A stretch of DNA of 64,000 nucleotides, from the NCBI GenBank assembly GCA_017614315.1, contig JAGACA010000006.1, positions 1 through 64,000 on the forward strand. Direction: 5' to 3'. This document shows positions 23,973-32,021 of the stretch, piece by piece (the first letter of the stretch is position 1; the number at the start of each line of letters is the position of its first letter). The notes under the pieces were generated by a model, which ran no database searches, was not told where the DNA came from, and saw only the letters and a list, made by a program, of their open reading frames with translations. The DNA is from Clostridia bacterium (GTDB lineage Bacteria > Bacillota > Clostridia > Christensenellales > CAG-138). The translations under genes were made by a program, and so were the position numbers.

Positions 23973-25916
23973 TCAGCTCAATTCGAACGCGCCGGTATAG
24001 AGCTTGTAATACCTGCCCTTTTGGGCGATCAGCTCCTTGTGATCGCCGCGCTCGATTATCTTGCCGTGCTCGAGCACCATTATGGCGTTCGAGTTCCTTA
24101 CCGTGGAAAGGCGGTGAGCGATGACGAAAACGGTCCTGCCGTTCATCAATTCGTCCATGCCCTTTTCGATCAGAGCCTCCGTCCTCGTATCGATGGAGCT
24201 CGTCGCCTCATCGAGTATCAGAACGGGCGGATCGGCGACCGCGGCTCTCGCTATCGCGAGCAGCTGCCTCTGACCTTGGGAGAGGTTCTCGCCGTCGTCG
24301 ACGATCATCGTGTCATACCCCTGCGGGAGATGCATTATGAACGAGTGCGCGTTCGAAAGCTTCGCAGCGCGGACGATCTCGTCGTCGGTGGCGTCCTTGC
24401 GCCCGTAGCGGATGTTCTCGCGCACGGTGCCGGTGAACAGATGCGTGTCCTGGAGCACCATCGCGAGGCTTCGCCTGAGCGAATCCTTCTCGATGTCGCG
24501 GATGTTGAACCCGTCGTAGGTGATCTCGCCCTCCTGTATGTCATAGAAGCGGTTGATAAGGTTCGTTATCGTCGTCTTTCCCGCGCCAGTCGAGCCGACG
24601 AAGGCGATCTTCTGACCGGGCTTCGCGTACAGGCTGATATCGTCGAGAACCACCTTCTGACCGTCATAGCTGAACGTCACGTCGTTGAATATCACGTGCC
24701 CGCGCACTCTCGTAAGGCTGCCGTCGGGCGCCTTCCATGCCCAGACGTCAGTGCGCTCGGCGCACTCTGAAAGCTCGCCGTCCTTTATCTCGGCGTTCAC
24801 GAGCACGACCTTGCCCTCGTTGGGCTCGGGCTCCTCGTCGATCAGCGCGAATATCCTCTCCGCGCCGGCAAGAGCGGACAGTATAGAATTGAACTGCTGG
24901 CTCATCATGGTGATCGGGCGGGAGAAATTCCGCGTGTACTGCAGGAAGCTTACAAGAGCGCCGGCGGAAAGCGTGAGCATTGCGGGATAATCGCCGGAAA
25001 GCCCCGCGACGACCATCAGGGTCCCGAGAAGAGCCGTTATGGCATACTGGATGTAGCTCAAGTTGCCCATAATCGGCATCAGTATGCTTGCCCAGGTGTT
25101 CGCTCCGGCTTCCGCACGGCGAAGGTTGTCGTTCAGCTCGGCGAATTCCGAGTCGGTCTTCTCCTCACGGCAGAAGACCTTGACGACCTTCGAGCCCTCG
25201 GACATCTCCTCGATATAGCCGTTTGCGACGCCGAGAGCGGCCTGACGCTTTTTATAGAACGCGCCGCTCTTCTTGCCGAGATTCTTGACGACGAGTATCA
25301 TCAGCACGAGCATCACCACGGTGACGACCGTCAGCATGGGGCTAAGGACGATCATCATGATGAAAACTCCGCTTACGCGGAAGAAGCTGTCGATAAGGTT
25401 CGGGACGCTCTGACCGAGCATCTCGCGCATCGCGTCCGTGTCGTTCGTGTAGCGGCTCATTATCTCGCCGTGCGTGCGGGAATCGAAGTATTTGAGCGGC
25501 AGCTTCTGCATCTTACGGAACATTTCCTTGCGGATGTCAAGGAGGACGCCGGTCGATACGTTGATCATCAGCCTTGCATTGACGTACACGCAGACTATGC
25601 CGACGAGATAGACAATCGCCATCTTGAGTATCTGACCGCCGAATGCGGCCCAGCGTTCCTGCGTCGCGCCATCCTTCAGCATGGGGCCTATATAATCGTC
25701 GACGAGCGGCCTTAAGAGCGCAGTGCCGGCGACGTTCGCGAGAGCGGCGACGATGATACAGACGATCACGACGGCGAGTATGGCCTTATAGCGCTTGAAA
25801 TAGCCCAACAGACGAAGGAAAGTGCCCTTTGCGTTCTTGGGCTTCGCGAACCTGTTGCGGTTGTTGGGGCCGGGGCCTCTGGGAACTCTTTCGGAAGCTT
25901 TCGGTGCGTTGCTCAT
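23973..25916 (-). CDS. ABC exporter, ATP-binding and permease subunit (half-transporter B)
   Basis: Fused membrane and ATPase half-transporter of 647 residues, pairing with the gene upstream in a heterodimeric type IV exporter (drug, lipid or peptide). An N-terminal Lys/Arg/Asn-rich region is followed by six spans (~35-340) and the ATPase domain: Walker A GSTGAGKTT, LSQGQRQLLAIARA signature, Walker B PVLILDEATSSID, switch His in IAHRLSTV. An insert of ~40 residues rich in Glu precedes the nucleotide-binding domain. Substrate cannot be predicted. Confidence 0.93.
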   Translation of the reverse strand: MSNAPKASERVPRGPGPNNRNRFAKPKNAKGTFLRLLGYFKRYKAILAVVIVCIIVAALANVAGTALLRPLVDDYIGPMLKDGATQERWAAFGGQILKMAIVYLVGIVCVYVNARLMINVSTGVLLDIRKEMFRKMQKLPLKYFDSRTHGEIMSRYTNDTDAMREMLGQSVPNLIDSFFRVSGVFIMMIVLSPMLTVVTVVMLVLMILVVKNLGKKSGAFYKKRQAALGVANGYIEEMSEGSKVVKVFCREEKTDSEFAELNDNLRRAEAGANTWASILMPIMGNLSYIQYAITALLGTLMVVAGLSGDYPAMLTLSAGALVSFLQYTRNFSRPITMMSQQFNSILSALAGAERIFALIDEEPEPNEGKVVLVNAEIKDGELSECAERTDVWAWKAPDGSLTRVRGHVIFNDVTFSYDGQKVVLDDISLYAKPGQKIAFVGSTGAGKTTITNLINRFYDIQEGEITYDGFNIRDIEKDSLRRSLAMVLQDTHLFTGTVRENIRYGRKDATDDEIVRAAKLSNAHSFIMHLPQGYDTMIVDDGENLSQGQRQLLAIARAAVADPPVLILDEATSSIDTRTEALIEKGMDELMNGRTVFVIAHRLSTVRNSNAIMVLEHGKIIERGDHKELIAQKGRYYKLYTGAFELS

Positions 25917-27652
25917 GCTTCTTCGCCTCCCTTCATCTGGGATTCGTATACCTCTTTGTAGATCTCGTTCGTCTCAAGCAGCCTTTCGGGAGTGTCGAAC
26001 GCGACGAGCCTGCCGTCGTCGAGCACCATGACGCGGTCTGCGTCCATGACGGACGCGATGCGCTGAGCGATTATGAAGGTCGTGGTCCCCTTGAGCTGGG
26101 TCCGGAGCGCTTGCCTTATCGCCGCGTCGGTCGCGGTATCGCATGCGCTGGTCGAGTCGTCGAGTATGACCACCTTCGGGTTTTTCAAAAGCGCGCGGGC
26201 TATGCAAAGCCTCTGCTTCTGGCCTCCGGAAACGTTCACGCCGCCCTGGCCCAGATCTGATTTATAGCCGTTCGGGAAGCTCATTATGAAATCGTGAGCG
26301 CATGCGGCGCGGCAGGCGGCTTCGATCTGCTCGTCCGTCGCATCGCCGTTTCCCCAGCGCAGGTTCTCTTCGATCGTGCCGGAGAAAAGCAGGTTCGTCT
26401 GCAGCACCATCGCGACCTTGTCGCGGAGCGTATGGAGCTTATACTCCCTTACGTCGTGCCCTCCGACGAGCACGCTTCCCCCGAGCACCTCGTAAAGACG
26501 GGGTATAAGCTGCACGAGAGTGGTCTTGGCGGAGCCCGTGCCTCCGATTATTCCTATCGTCTCTCCGGATCTTACGCTGAAGCTGACATTGGTCAGCGTC
26601 AGGTTGTCGGGGTTCTTGCTGTATGAAAAATCGACGTTGCGGAACTCGACGCTCCCGTCCTCGACGCTCAGGGACGGATCGCCGTCGTCGTCGCTGATCT
26701 CGATCTTCTCGTCGAGCACCTCGACTATACGCTTCTGGGAAGCCCTTGTGATGATGAAACTGATGAACACCATCGAGAGCATCATAACGCTCGAAAGGAT
26801 CTGACCGATATAGGCAAGGAAGCCCGTAAGATCGCCGATGCCCATATCTCCGGCGACGATCAGCTTTCCGCCGAAGAAGCATACGGCGATTATGGCGCCG
26901 TAGAAGATAAGCTGCGAAAGCGGATTGTTCCATATTACGATGCGTTCCGCAGCGAGCTGCGCTTTTCTCAATGCGGTTGCGGAATCTTCAAAGCTGACGG
27001 TCTCGTCGTCGCCCTTGACGAAGGCCTTTACAACGCGTATCGCGATCAGGTTTTCCTGCACGCGGGCGTTCATGAGATCCATCTTCGTAAGCATCTTTTC
27101 GAACATCGGATGCGCCTTGATCATGATGATGAACAGTATCGCCGCAAGAAGCGGGATCGCGACGGCGAATACTACCGCCAGCCTCGCGTTGACCGCGATG
27201 GCGAAGAAGAACGCGGTTATCATTATTATGAAGTTGCGAACCGTCATGCGGATCAGTATCGTAAAGAGATTCTGAATGTTCGTGACGTCGGTCGTGAGCC
27301 TTGTAACGAGGCTCGCAGTCGAAAACTTATCGACGTTCGCAAAGGAAAACGCCTGTACCTTGCGGAACAGCATATTCCTCAGGTTCGCCGCAAAGCCGGT
27401 CCCGGCGACGGCCGCGAGACGGGCGCAGAGCGCTCCGGCGAGAAGGGCGAAAATCGCCATCAGTATCATGAGGCCGCCGTATGTCAGTATCACGCTGAGG
27501 TTCGGATCGGGGACCTCGATGCCCTGCTTTATCAGCTTCGTCATCAGGTAGGGGATGAGGATCTCGAGCACGCCCTCGACGATTATCATGAACGAGGCGC
27601 CTATCGAGTGCTTTCCGTAACCCTTGATGGCGGGGAACAGTTTCTTTATCAT
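25913..27652 (-). CDS. ABC exporter, ATP-binding and permease subunit (half-transporter A)
   Basis: Half-transporter of 579 residues with six spans (~15-310) and an ATPase domain: Walker A GGTGSAKTTL (Ser-Ala replaces Gly-Ser/Cys-Gly), signature NVSGGQKQRLCIARA, Walker B KVVILDDSTSACD. Walker B ends in Asp-Asp, not Asp-Glu, and the switch residue is Gln in IAQRIASV, so this half probably carries the degenerate ATP site of an asymmetric pair, the partner having the canonical residues. Overlaps the next gene by four bases. Confidence 0.93.
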   Translation of the reverse strand: MIKKLFPAIKGYGKHSIGASFMIIVEGVLEILIPYLMTKLIKQGIEVPDPNLSVILTYGGLMILMAIFALLAGALCARLAAVAGTGFAANLRNMLFRKVQAFSFANVDKFSTASLVTRLTTDVTNIQNLFTILIRMTVRNFIIMITAFFFAIAVNARLAVVFAVAIPLLAAILFIIMIKAHPMFEKMLTKMDLMNARVQENLIAIRVVKAFVKGDDETVSFEDSATALRKAQLAAERIVIWNNPLSQLIFYGAIIAVCFFGGKLIVAGDMGIGDLTGFLAYIGQILSSVMMLSMVFISFIITRASQKRIVEVLDEKIEISDDDGDPSLSVEDGSVEFRNVDFSYSKNPDNLTLTNVSFSVRSGETIGIIGGTGSAKTTLVQLIPRLYEVLGGSVLVGGHDVREYKLHTLRDKVAMVLQTNLLFSGTIEENLRWGNGDATDEQIEAACRAACAHDFIMSFPNGYKSDLGQGGVNVSGGQKQRLCIARALLKNPKVVILDDSTSACDTATDAAIRQALRTQLKGTTTFIIAQRIASVMDADRVMVLDDGRLVAFDTPERLLETNEIYKEVYESQMKGGEEA

Positions 27653-27655
27653 CGT

Positions 27656-28144
27656 TTACTCCTTTCCGCCGTTTTCCGAGCACAGGAGCTTCGAAAGCTC
27701 CATGTTGTTCATGCTGTCCGTATCGGCGGACTCGAGATTCCTGATTATACGCGACAAAAGCTCCGAGGCAAGCTTTTGCTCGTCCTCGGAAAAGCCCGAA
27801 AACATCTCGCTTTCAAGCTCGTCGAACACCTTGCGGCAGTTCTTCGCGGCGCTTAAGCCATCCTCGGTGATGTGAAGGCTGTTCGCGCGGAGGTTACCCT
27901 TGCATGCGTCGCGCGAAACGTAATTAGACGCCTCCATGCGCTTAAGGCTCTGCGCGACCGAGGCGGGGGAGACCTGCATCTCCTCGGCGACCTCCGCCTG
28001 CGTGCAGCCGTCGTTCTTCGATATGAACTCGATCATCCGCATCTGCGAGGGCGGTATGAGCCCCTTTTCCTGCGAGCGCAGATGAAAGCGCATCAAAAGA
28101 TCGATGCGGTGGAGCTTTCCGCCTATGCGGCGCTCTTTGTCCAT
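27656..28144 (-). CDS. MarR-family transcriptional regulator
   Basis: Winged-helix repressor of 162 residues: helix-turn-helix at ~40-85 (SKNDGCTQAEVAEEMQVSPA, SVAQSLKRMEASNYV) and the wing CKGNLRANSLHITEDG, flanked by the dimerising terminal helices. It is the first gene of the marR-ABC-ABC operon, three bases before the exporter, the standard arrangement for a repressor released by the exported compound. A 23-bp palindrome lies in its leader. Confidence 0.92.
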   Translation of the reverse strand: MDKERRIGGKLHRIDLLMRFHLRSQEKGLIPPSQMRMIEFISKNDGCTQAEVAEEMQVSPASVAQSLKRMEASNYVSRDACKGNLRANSLHITEDGLSAAKNCRKVFDELESEMFSGFSEDEQKLASELLSRIIRNLESADTDSMNNMELSKLLCSENGGKE

Positions 28145-28165
28145 CTTCCAGCACTTCCTTTCGTA

Positions 28166-28188
28166 AACCGATTAACTGTTAAACGGTT
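28166..28188. promoter_or_regulatory. Candidate MarR operator
   Basis: Near-perfect 23-bp palindrome AACCGATTAAC-T-GTTAAACGGTT (one mismatched pair plus centre) between the marR promoter and the start codon. Confidence 0.6.
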
Positions 28189-28206
28189 GATTATTAAGCG
28201 ATTAAT

Positions 28207-28235
28207 ATTTTAGCTCTCCGGAAAGCGATTGTCAA
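28207..28235 (-). promoter_or_regulatory. Promoter of the marR-ABC operon
   Basis: Minus strand TTGACA (28235-28230), 17 bp, TAAAAT (28212-28207). Confidence 0.75.
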
Positions 28236-28283
28236 CGCCAAAAGCCCTCGTCTGATAAATATATAGTCGGTCGGAATGTCTGC

Positions 28284-28311
28284 TTGACACGGAGGGGTGG
28301 AATGGTTTAAT
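28284..28311 (+). promoter_or_regulatory. Promoter of the 5'-nucleotidase-like gene
   Basis: TTGACA (28284-28289), 16 bp, TTTAAT (28306-28311). Confidence 0.65.
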
Positions 28312-28339
28312 ATTTTATTGCAGTAAGGAGAGACCGATT

Positions 28340-28948
28340 ATGAACATTGGGATCGACGTGGACGGCGTTTTAGCCGATCTCGGAAGGTTTTTAAGGGAAG
28401 AAGGCGTACCGTATTTCAAAAAGAAATACGGGCTTTCGGTCGTCGATCCCGCTCAATGCCATGCCGAGGAGATGTTCGGCTGCACCGAGAAGCAGCGGAA
28501 GCGCTTCTGGGGACGCCGCGGATGGCGTTACATTAACGGCGAGGCGCCGATCGAGGGCTGCTCCGAGGTGATAGGCAAGCTAAAACGCGACGGGAACGGC
28601 ATCTATATAGTGACCTGCAGGGCGCTCACCGCAAAACACGGCCCGGTGCCCGCGTTTTTGAGGACGGTGCTCCGCAGTTGGCTGAAAAGGAACGGCATCG
28701 CATACGACGGCATAATCTACTGCCATGAGGACGATCCCGCGGAAAGGAAGCTTAAGGCCTGCCTCGACAATGGGCTGGACGTGCTCATCGACGACAACGC
28801 GGATAATATAATGGCGGTCAAGGACAGCGTACTTGCGCTGTGCTTCGATTCGCCGTGGAACGCCCGGATCGACGACGAAAAGGTCATAAGGGTCGGCGGC
28901 TGGGCGGACGTCGACAGGTTCTTCCGCGACCGGGCGGGCGATCGATAA
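28340..28948 (+). CDS. HAD-superfamily 5'(3')-deoxyribonucleotidase-like hydrolase (NT5C type)
   Basis: Predicted phosphatase of 202 residues. HAD motif I is NIGIDVDGVLADLG (Asp7 nucleophile, Asp9 acid/base), motif II the Thr in IYIVTCRA, motif III around LKACLDNG, and motif IV DVLIDDNADNI. The DVDGVLAD form and the short cap are typical of the NT5C/YqfW nucleotidase group, though the substrate is not certain. ATG at 28340 follows TAAGGAGAG. Monocistronic. Confidence 0.85.
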   Translation: MNIGIDVDGVLADLGRFLREEGVPYFKKKYGLSVVDPAQCHAEEMFGCTEKQRKRFWGRRGWRYINGEAPIEGCSEVIGKLKRDGNGIYIVTCRALTAKHGPVPAFLRTVLRSWLKRNGIAYDGIIYCHEDDPAERKLKACLDNGLDVLIDDNADNIMAVKDSVLALCFDSPWNARIDDEKVIRVGGWADVDRFFRDRAGDR

Positions 28949-28966
28949 GATCCGAAAGACATACAA

Positions 28967-28994
28967 AAAGCACATCGGCCGATGTGCTTTTTCT
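28967..28994. terminator. Bidirectional terminator
   Basis: AAAAAGCACATCGG/CCGATGTGCTTTTT, perfect 14-bp arms between the convergent nucleotidase and aro genes. Confidence 0.8.
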
Positions 28995-28998
28995 GAAC

Positions 28999-29763
28999 TC
29001 ATTTCATACATTCAAGGTAAAAAGCCTTTATCGCCTCCGCCGCTCCGGGTTCGTCCGGATCGACGGTGAGATCGGCGGCGGCCGAGTATTTATCGTGCCT
29101 CTCGTTAAAAAGCAAAAGGATCTTCTCGTCGGTCTCCGCCGGCGTGGTGCCGCGGATGAGCGGCCTGTTAACGGTATTCTGCCCCAAAAGCTTTTCGGGC
29201 TTCCTGTCAAGGAATACCGTCACGCCCGAATGCTTGATCACCGAGGCGTTATCGCCAAAGAGCGGCGTTCCTCCGCCGAGCGCGACTATCATGCCGCCCT
29301 TTTCTGCGACCGCGCGAAGCACGTCCGATTCGAGCGAGCGAAAGCCCTTCTCGCCGGACGCAGCGAATATCTCGTCGACAGTACGCCCCGCGCTCTCCAT
29401 TACGGCCTTGTCCGTATCGAGAAGCGGAAGGGAGAGGAGCTCTTTCAGCTTTTTTCCCATGCGCGTCTTTCCGCAGTCGGGCATGCCGATGAGGTAGAGG
29501 TTCAAGCCCTTTTTCTGCGTCCTTTTCGACTCGTCGATCAAAAGCCTCGCGAGTCTCTCCGCGCCGTCGCGGTATCCGTCGGGCACGCTTTCCGCGCGGC
29601 TCGAAACGACCTCTTTCTCGCGCTCCGCGTCAAGTATAGGGAGCCCGCCCGTCCGCTTTATCCTGCCGATCTCCTCGGCGCATTCCATACGCTCGGCAAA
29701 GAGCCGCATTATTTCGCGGTCGATCCCGTCGAGCTTGTTTCTCAATTCGTTTATCCCATCCAT
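28999..29763 (-). CDS. Bifunctional chorismate mutase / shikimate kinase
   Basis: Two aromatic-pathway activities in one 254-residue chain. Residues 1-~85 are an AroQ-class chorismate mutase (LRNKLDGIDREIMRLFAERM, CAEEIGRIKR, AEREKEVV). Residues ~88-254 are shikimate kinase: P-loop IGMPDCGKTRMG, the substrate-binding Asp in LLDTDKAV, FRSLESDVLR, LALGGGTP-like VALGGGTP, and the lid RPLIRGTT. The kinase feeds EPSP synthase and the mutase uses the chorismate made by the gene just upstream, so pathway ends are fused. Third gene of the aro operon. Confidence 0.93.
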   Translation of the reverse strand: MDGINELRNKLDGIDREIMRLFAERMECAEEIGRIKRTGGLPILDAEREKEVVSSRAESVPDGYRDGAERLARLLIDESKRTQKKGLNLYLIGMPDCGKTRMGKKLKELLSLPLLDTDKAVMESAGRTVDEIFAASGEKGFRSLESDVLRAVAEKGGMIVALGGGTPLFGDNASVIKHSGVTVFLDRKPEKLLGQNTVNRPLIRGTTPAETDEKILLLFNERHDKYSAAADLTVDPDEPGAAEAIKAFYLECMK

Positions 29764-29765
29764 GG

Positions 29766-30812
29766 TCAGCTTTCCCTTTTATGATCGAGCAGAAGATCGT
29801 ATAGTCCCAGACAGACCGCTGCTTCGACCGCGGCCGCGCCCCTCGGGAGTATCGCCGTGTCGTGGCGTCCCTTTATCTCGAGCGGCACGGGCTTCGAGCC
29901 GATAAGGTCGTATCCCGTCTGGGGAAGCCCGATCGACGGCACCGGTCTGAATCTGACTTTCACGATAAGCGGCATGCCGTTCGCGATACCGCCGTTTATG
30001 CCGAACGAACGGTTCGTGACCGTCCTTCCGCCATCCGCAAACTGGTCGTTCATCTCGCTCCCGAGCACGCGCATGTCGGCAAAGTCGATCCCGCGGAGCC
30101 CCGGTATCATGAACAGATACCTCGAAAGCGTGCTCTCGACGCCCGAAAACAGCGGCTCACCGAGCCCGGCGGGAACGCCGAGCGCCGCACATTCGAGACC
30201 GCAGGCGAGCGTGTCGCCCCTGTCGCGCGTTTCCGAGATCAGACGCTCCATCGGCTCCCTTTTCGTCCTGTCGACGAGCGGGAAGAACGGATCGAGTTCC
30301 GGCGCGCGCTCCATTACGGGATCGAACGGCGCGTCCTCCACGGAGCCGATATAGCTTATATGCGAAAAGACGGTGATCCCATCTGCCTTAAGGAGCTGCC
30401 TTACGACGCTTCCGGCAAAGGTCAGGGGCAGCGTCATGCGCCCGGAATACCTTCCGCCGCCGGAGATATCCTCCGCGCCGCCCGATTTGACCCACGCGGC
30501 ATAATCGGCGTGCGAAGGCCGGGCGACGGGGGAGTATGCGTTTTTATCGTGCTCCCTGTTCGGGAACGTGACAGAGACCGGCCCGCCGTCCGTAACGCCG
30601 TCCTTAATGCCGGAGACGATGATGAGATCGTCCGCCTCGCGCCGCGGGGTTGCCAGGGCGTAATTGCCCGCACGCCGCCTTTCAAGGTCGAAGCGCACGG
30701 CATCCATGTCCAATTTGAAGCCGCACGGAAGGCCTTCCAATACACATCCGACTGACGGAGCGTGCGACGCGCCGGAGAGCGTGAGCTTTATGTTTTTACC
30801 GATCGAGTCCAT
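29766..30812 (-). CDS. aroC: Chorismate synthase
   Basis: Converts EPSP to chorismate using reduced FMN. The 348 residues include the family landmarks in slightly divergent form: SGASHAPSVG (usually GESHG), DLERRRAGNYALATPRREAD, SGGGRYSGRMT, SFGINGGIANGMPLI and the C-terminal GRHDTAILPRGAAAVEA with the conserved Arg-His-Asp. Start at 30812, 17 bases inside the end of aroA; the longer in-frame extension is rejected because it would lie wholly in aroA. Translationally coupled. Confidence 0.94.
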   Translation of the reverse strand: MDSIGKNIKLTLSGASHAPSVGCVLEGLPCGFKLDMDAVRFDLERRRAGNYALATPRREADDLIIVSGIKDGVTDGGPVSVTFPNREHDKNAYSPVARPSHADYAAWVKSGGAEDISGGGRYSGRMTLPLTFAGSVVRQLLKADGITVFSHISYIGSVEDAPFDPVMERAPELDPFFPLVDRTKREPMERLISETRDRGDTLACGLECAALGVPAGLGEPLFSGVESTLSRYLFMIPGLRGIDFADMRVLGSEMNDQFADGGRTVTNRSFGINGGIANGMPLIVKVRFRPVPSIGLPQTGYDLIGSKPVPLEIKGRHDTAILPRGAAAVEAAVCLGLYDLLLDHKRES

Positions 30813-31938
30813 AACCGATCCTTTCAAGGTCGTCCCGGAACTGCGGGGCGGATTTCGAAACGCATTCCGCACCGTGAAGCGTGACGGGGTTTTCCGATAT
30901 CATCGCCATTACCGCGGCGGCAAAGGCGAGCCTGTGGTCGCCGAGGGACGAGCATTCGCCGCCCGAAAGACGCCCTGTGCCGTGCACCGTGACCGCGCCG
31001 CAGCTTGCCTCGGCGCTTCCGCCGAGATCGCGAATGAGCCTTACTGTCCCCGACTCGCGGTCGGATTCCTTGGTTTTCAGCCTCCGCGTCCCGCGGATGA
31101 CGGTGTCGCCCTTTTTTCCGCAGGCGGCTGCAGCGAGAAGGGGAAGAAGATCGGGATGATCTTTGATGTCGCACTCCGCCTTTCCTGCAAGGTTTATAAA
31201 ATCCTTATCCGGTTGGCGCGTGTTTTCATCTGCGCCGTTTATCGCGACGCTCCCGCCCAAAAGGTTCATCGCCTCGAACACGGCGGCATACGAGCGGTCG
31301 CCGGTAACGGGCAGCTTATTCGGCACGGAGTACCGCGACGGATATGTCCTGTAACCGGTTTCCGTCTCCTCGAGCAGTCCTCCGAAGAGCCTTACGAGAT
31401 CGAGCGTCATATCGGCGTAAGGCTTCGAAACGAGCCCGTTTTTTATCACGATATCGCATTCACGGCCAATAAGCGGCAGGGCGATCAAAAGCCCCGACAG
31501 GAACTGCGACGACCGCGAGCAGTCTATGACGAACCGTGACATATTCTTTTTTTCGGGCGGGATATGCAGAGAAAGCAGATTGCCCTCGCGTTTTCCCTCG
31601 ACGCCGAAACATTCCTCGATCTCGCGTATCCCGCGTTCGAGCAGCACGTCATCGGCCGTGATCTCGGCGCCGCCCGCCAAAAGCTTATACGGCAGTATCA
31701 TCCTCAAAAGCGCCGCGGACGAGCCGACGTAAGCCTCATGGCGGTCTATATCCTTCGCGGCCGCGATCGCGTATTTAACGTCGTCGCATACGGGCATGCC
31801 GGCATAGTCCGCGATCGCGCGGGCGGGATCCGAGCCGCATATGCCGCAGAGTATCGCGGCGCGTATCGCCTCCGACTTGGACGGGGGAAGGCTGACCGCG
31901 CCAACAGGCTTTATTCCGTTTCTTATTCCGAGGATCAT
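30796..31938 (-). CDS. aroA: 3-phosphoshikimate 1-carboxyvinyltransferase (EPSP synthase)
   Basis: Joins PEP and shikimate 3-phosphate. The 380 residues are shorter than the usual ~430. Recognised by LPPSKSEAIRAAILCGI at the N-terminus, SSAALLRMILP, DCSRSSQFLSGLLIALPLI, VTGDRSYAAVFEAMNL, RLKTKESDRESG and LGDHRLAFAAAVMAM. No Shine-Dalgarno site precedes the ATG; the -10 box ends 6 nt upstream, so the mRNA should be leaderless. First gene of aroA-aroC-chorismate mutase/shikimate kinase. Confidence 0.94.
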   Translation of the reverse strand: MILGIRNGIKPVGAVSLPPSKSEAIRAAILCGICGSDPARAIADYAGMPVCDDVKYAIAAAKDIDRHEAYVGSSAALLRMILPYKLLAGGAEITADDVLLERGIREIEECFGVEGKREGNLLSLHIPPEKKNMSRFVIDCSRSSQFLSGLLIALPLIGRECDIVIKNGLVSKPYADMTLDLVRLFGGLLEETETGYRTYPSRYSVPNKLPVTGDRSYAAVFEAMNLLGGSVAINGADENTRQPDKDFINLAGKAECDIKDHPDLLPLLAAAACGKKGDTVIRGTRRLKTKESDRESGTVRLIRDLGGSAEASCGAVTVHGTGRLSGGECSSLGDHRLAFAAAVMAMISENPVTLHGAECVSKSAPQFRDDLERIGYGLDR

Positions 31939-31944
31939 ATTTCA

Positions 31945-31973
31945 AGTATATCACGCTTTATACTTGAAATCAA
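31945..31973 (-). promoter_or_regulatory. Promoter of the aro operon
   Basis: Minus strand TTGATT (31973-31968), 17 bp, TATACT (31950-31945), then 6 nt and the aroA ATG at 31938. It overlaps the divergent promoter, and together they create a 12-bp inverted repeat ATTTCAAGTATA/TATACTTGAAAT (31939-31970). Confidence 0.7.
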
Positions 31974-31992
31974 ACCCGTCAAATGATATACT
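31964..31992 (+). promoter_or_regulatory. Promoter of the flavodiiron protein gene
   Basis: TTGAAA (31964-31969), 17 bp, TATACT (31987-31992). Its -35 shares bases with the aro -35. Confidence 0.7.
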
Positions 31993-32021
31993 GTATATAT
32001 CTGTGAACAAGGAGGCAAAGC

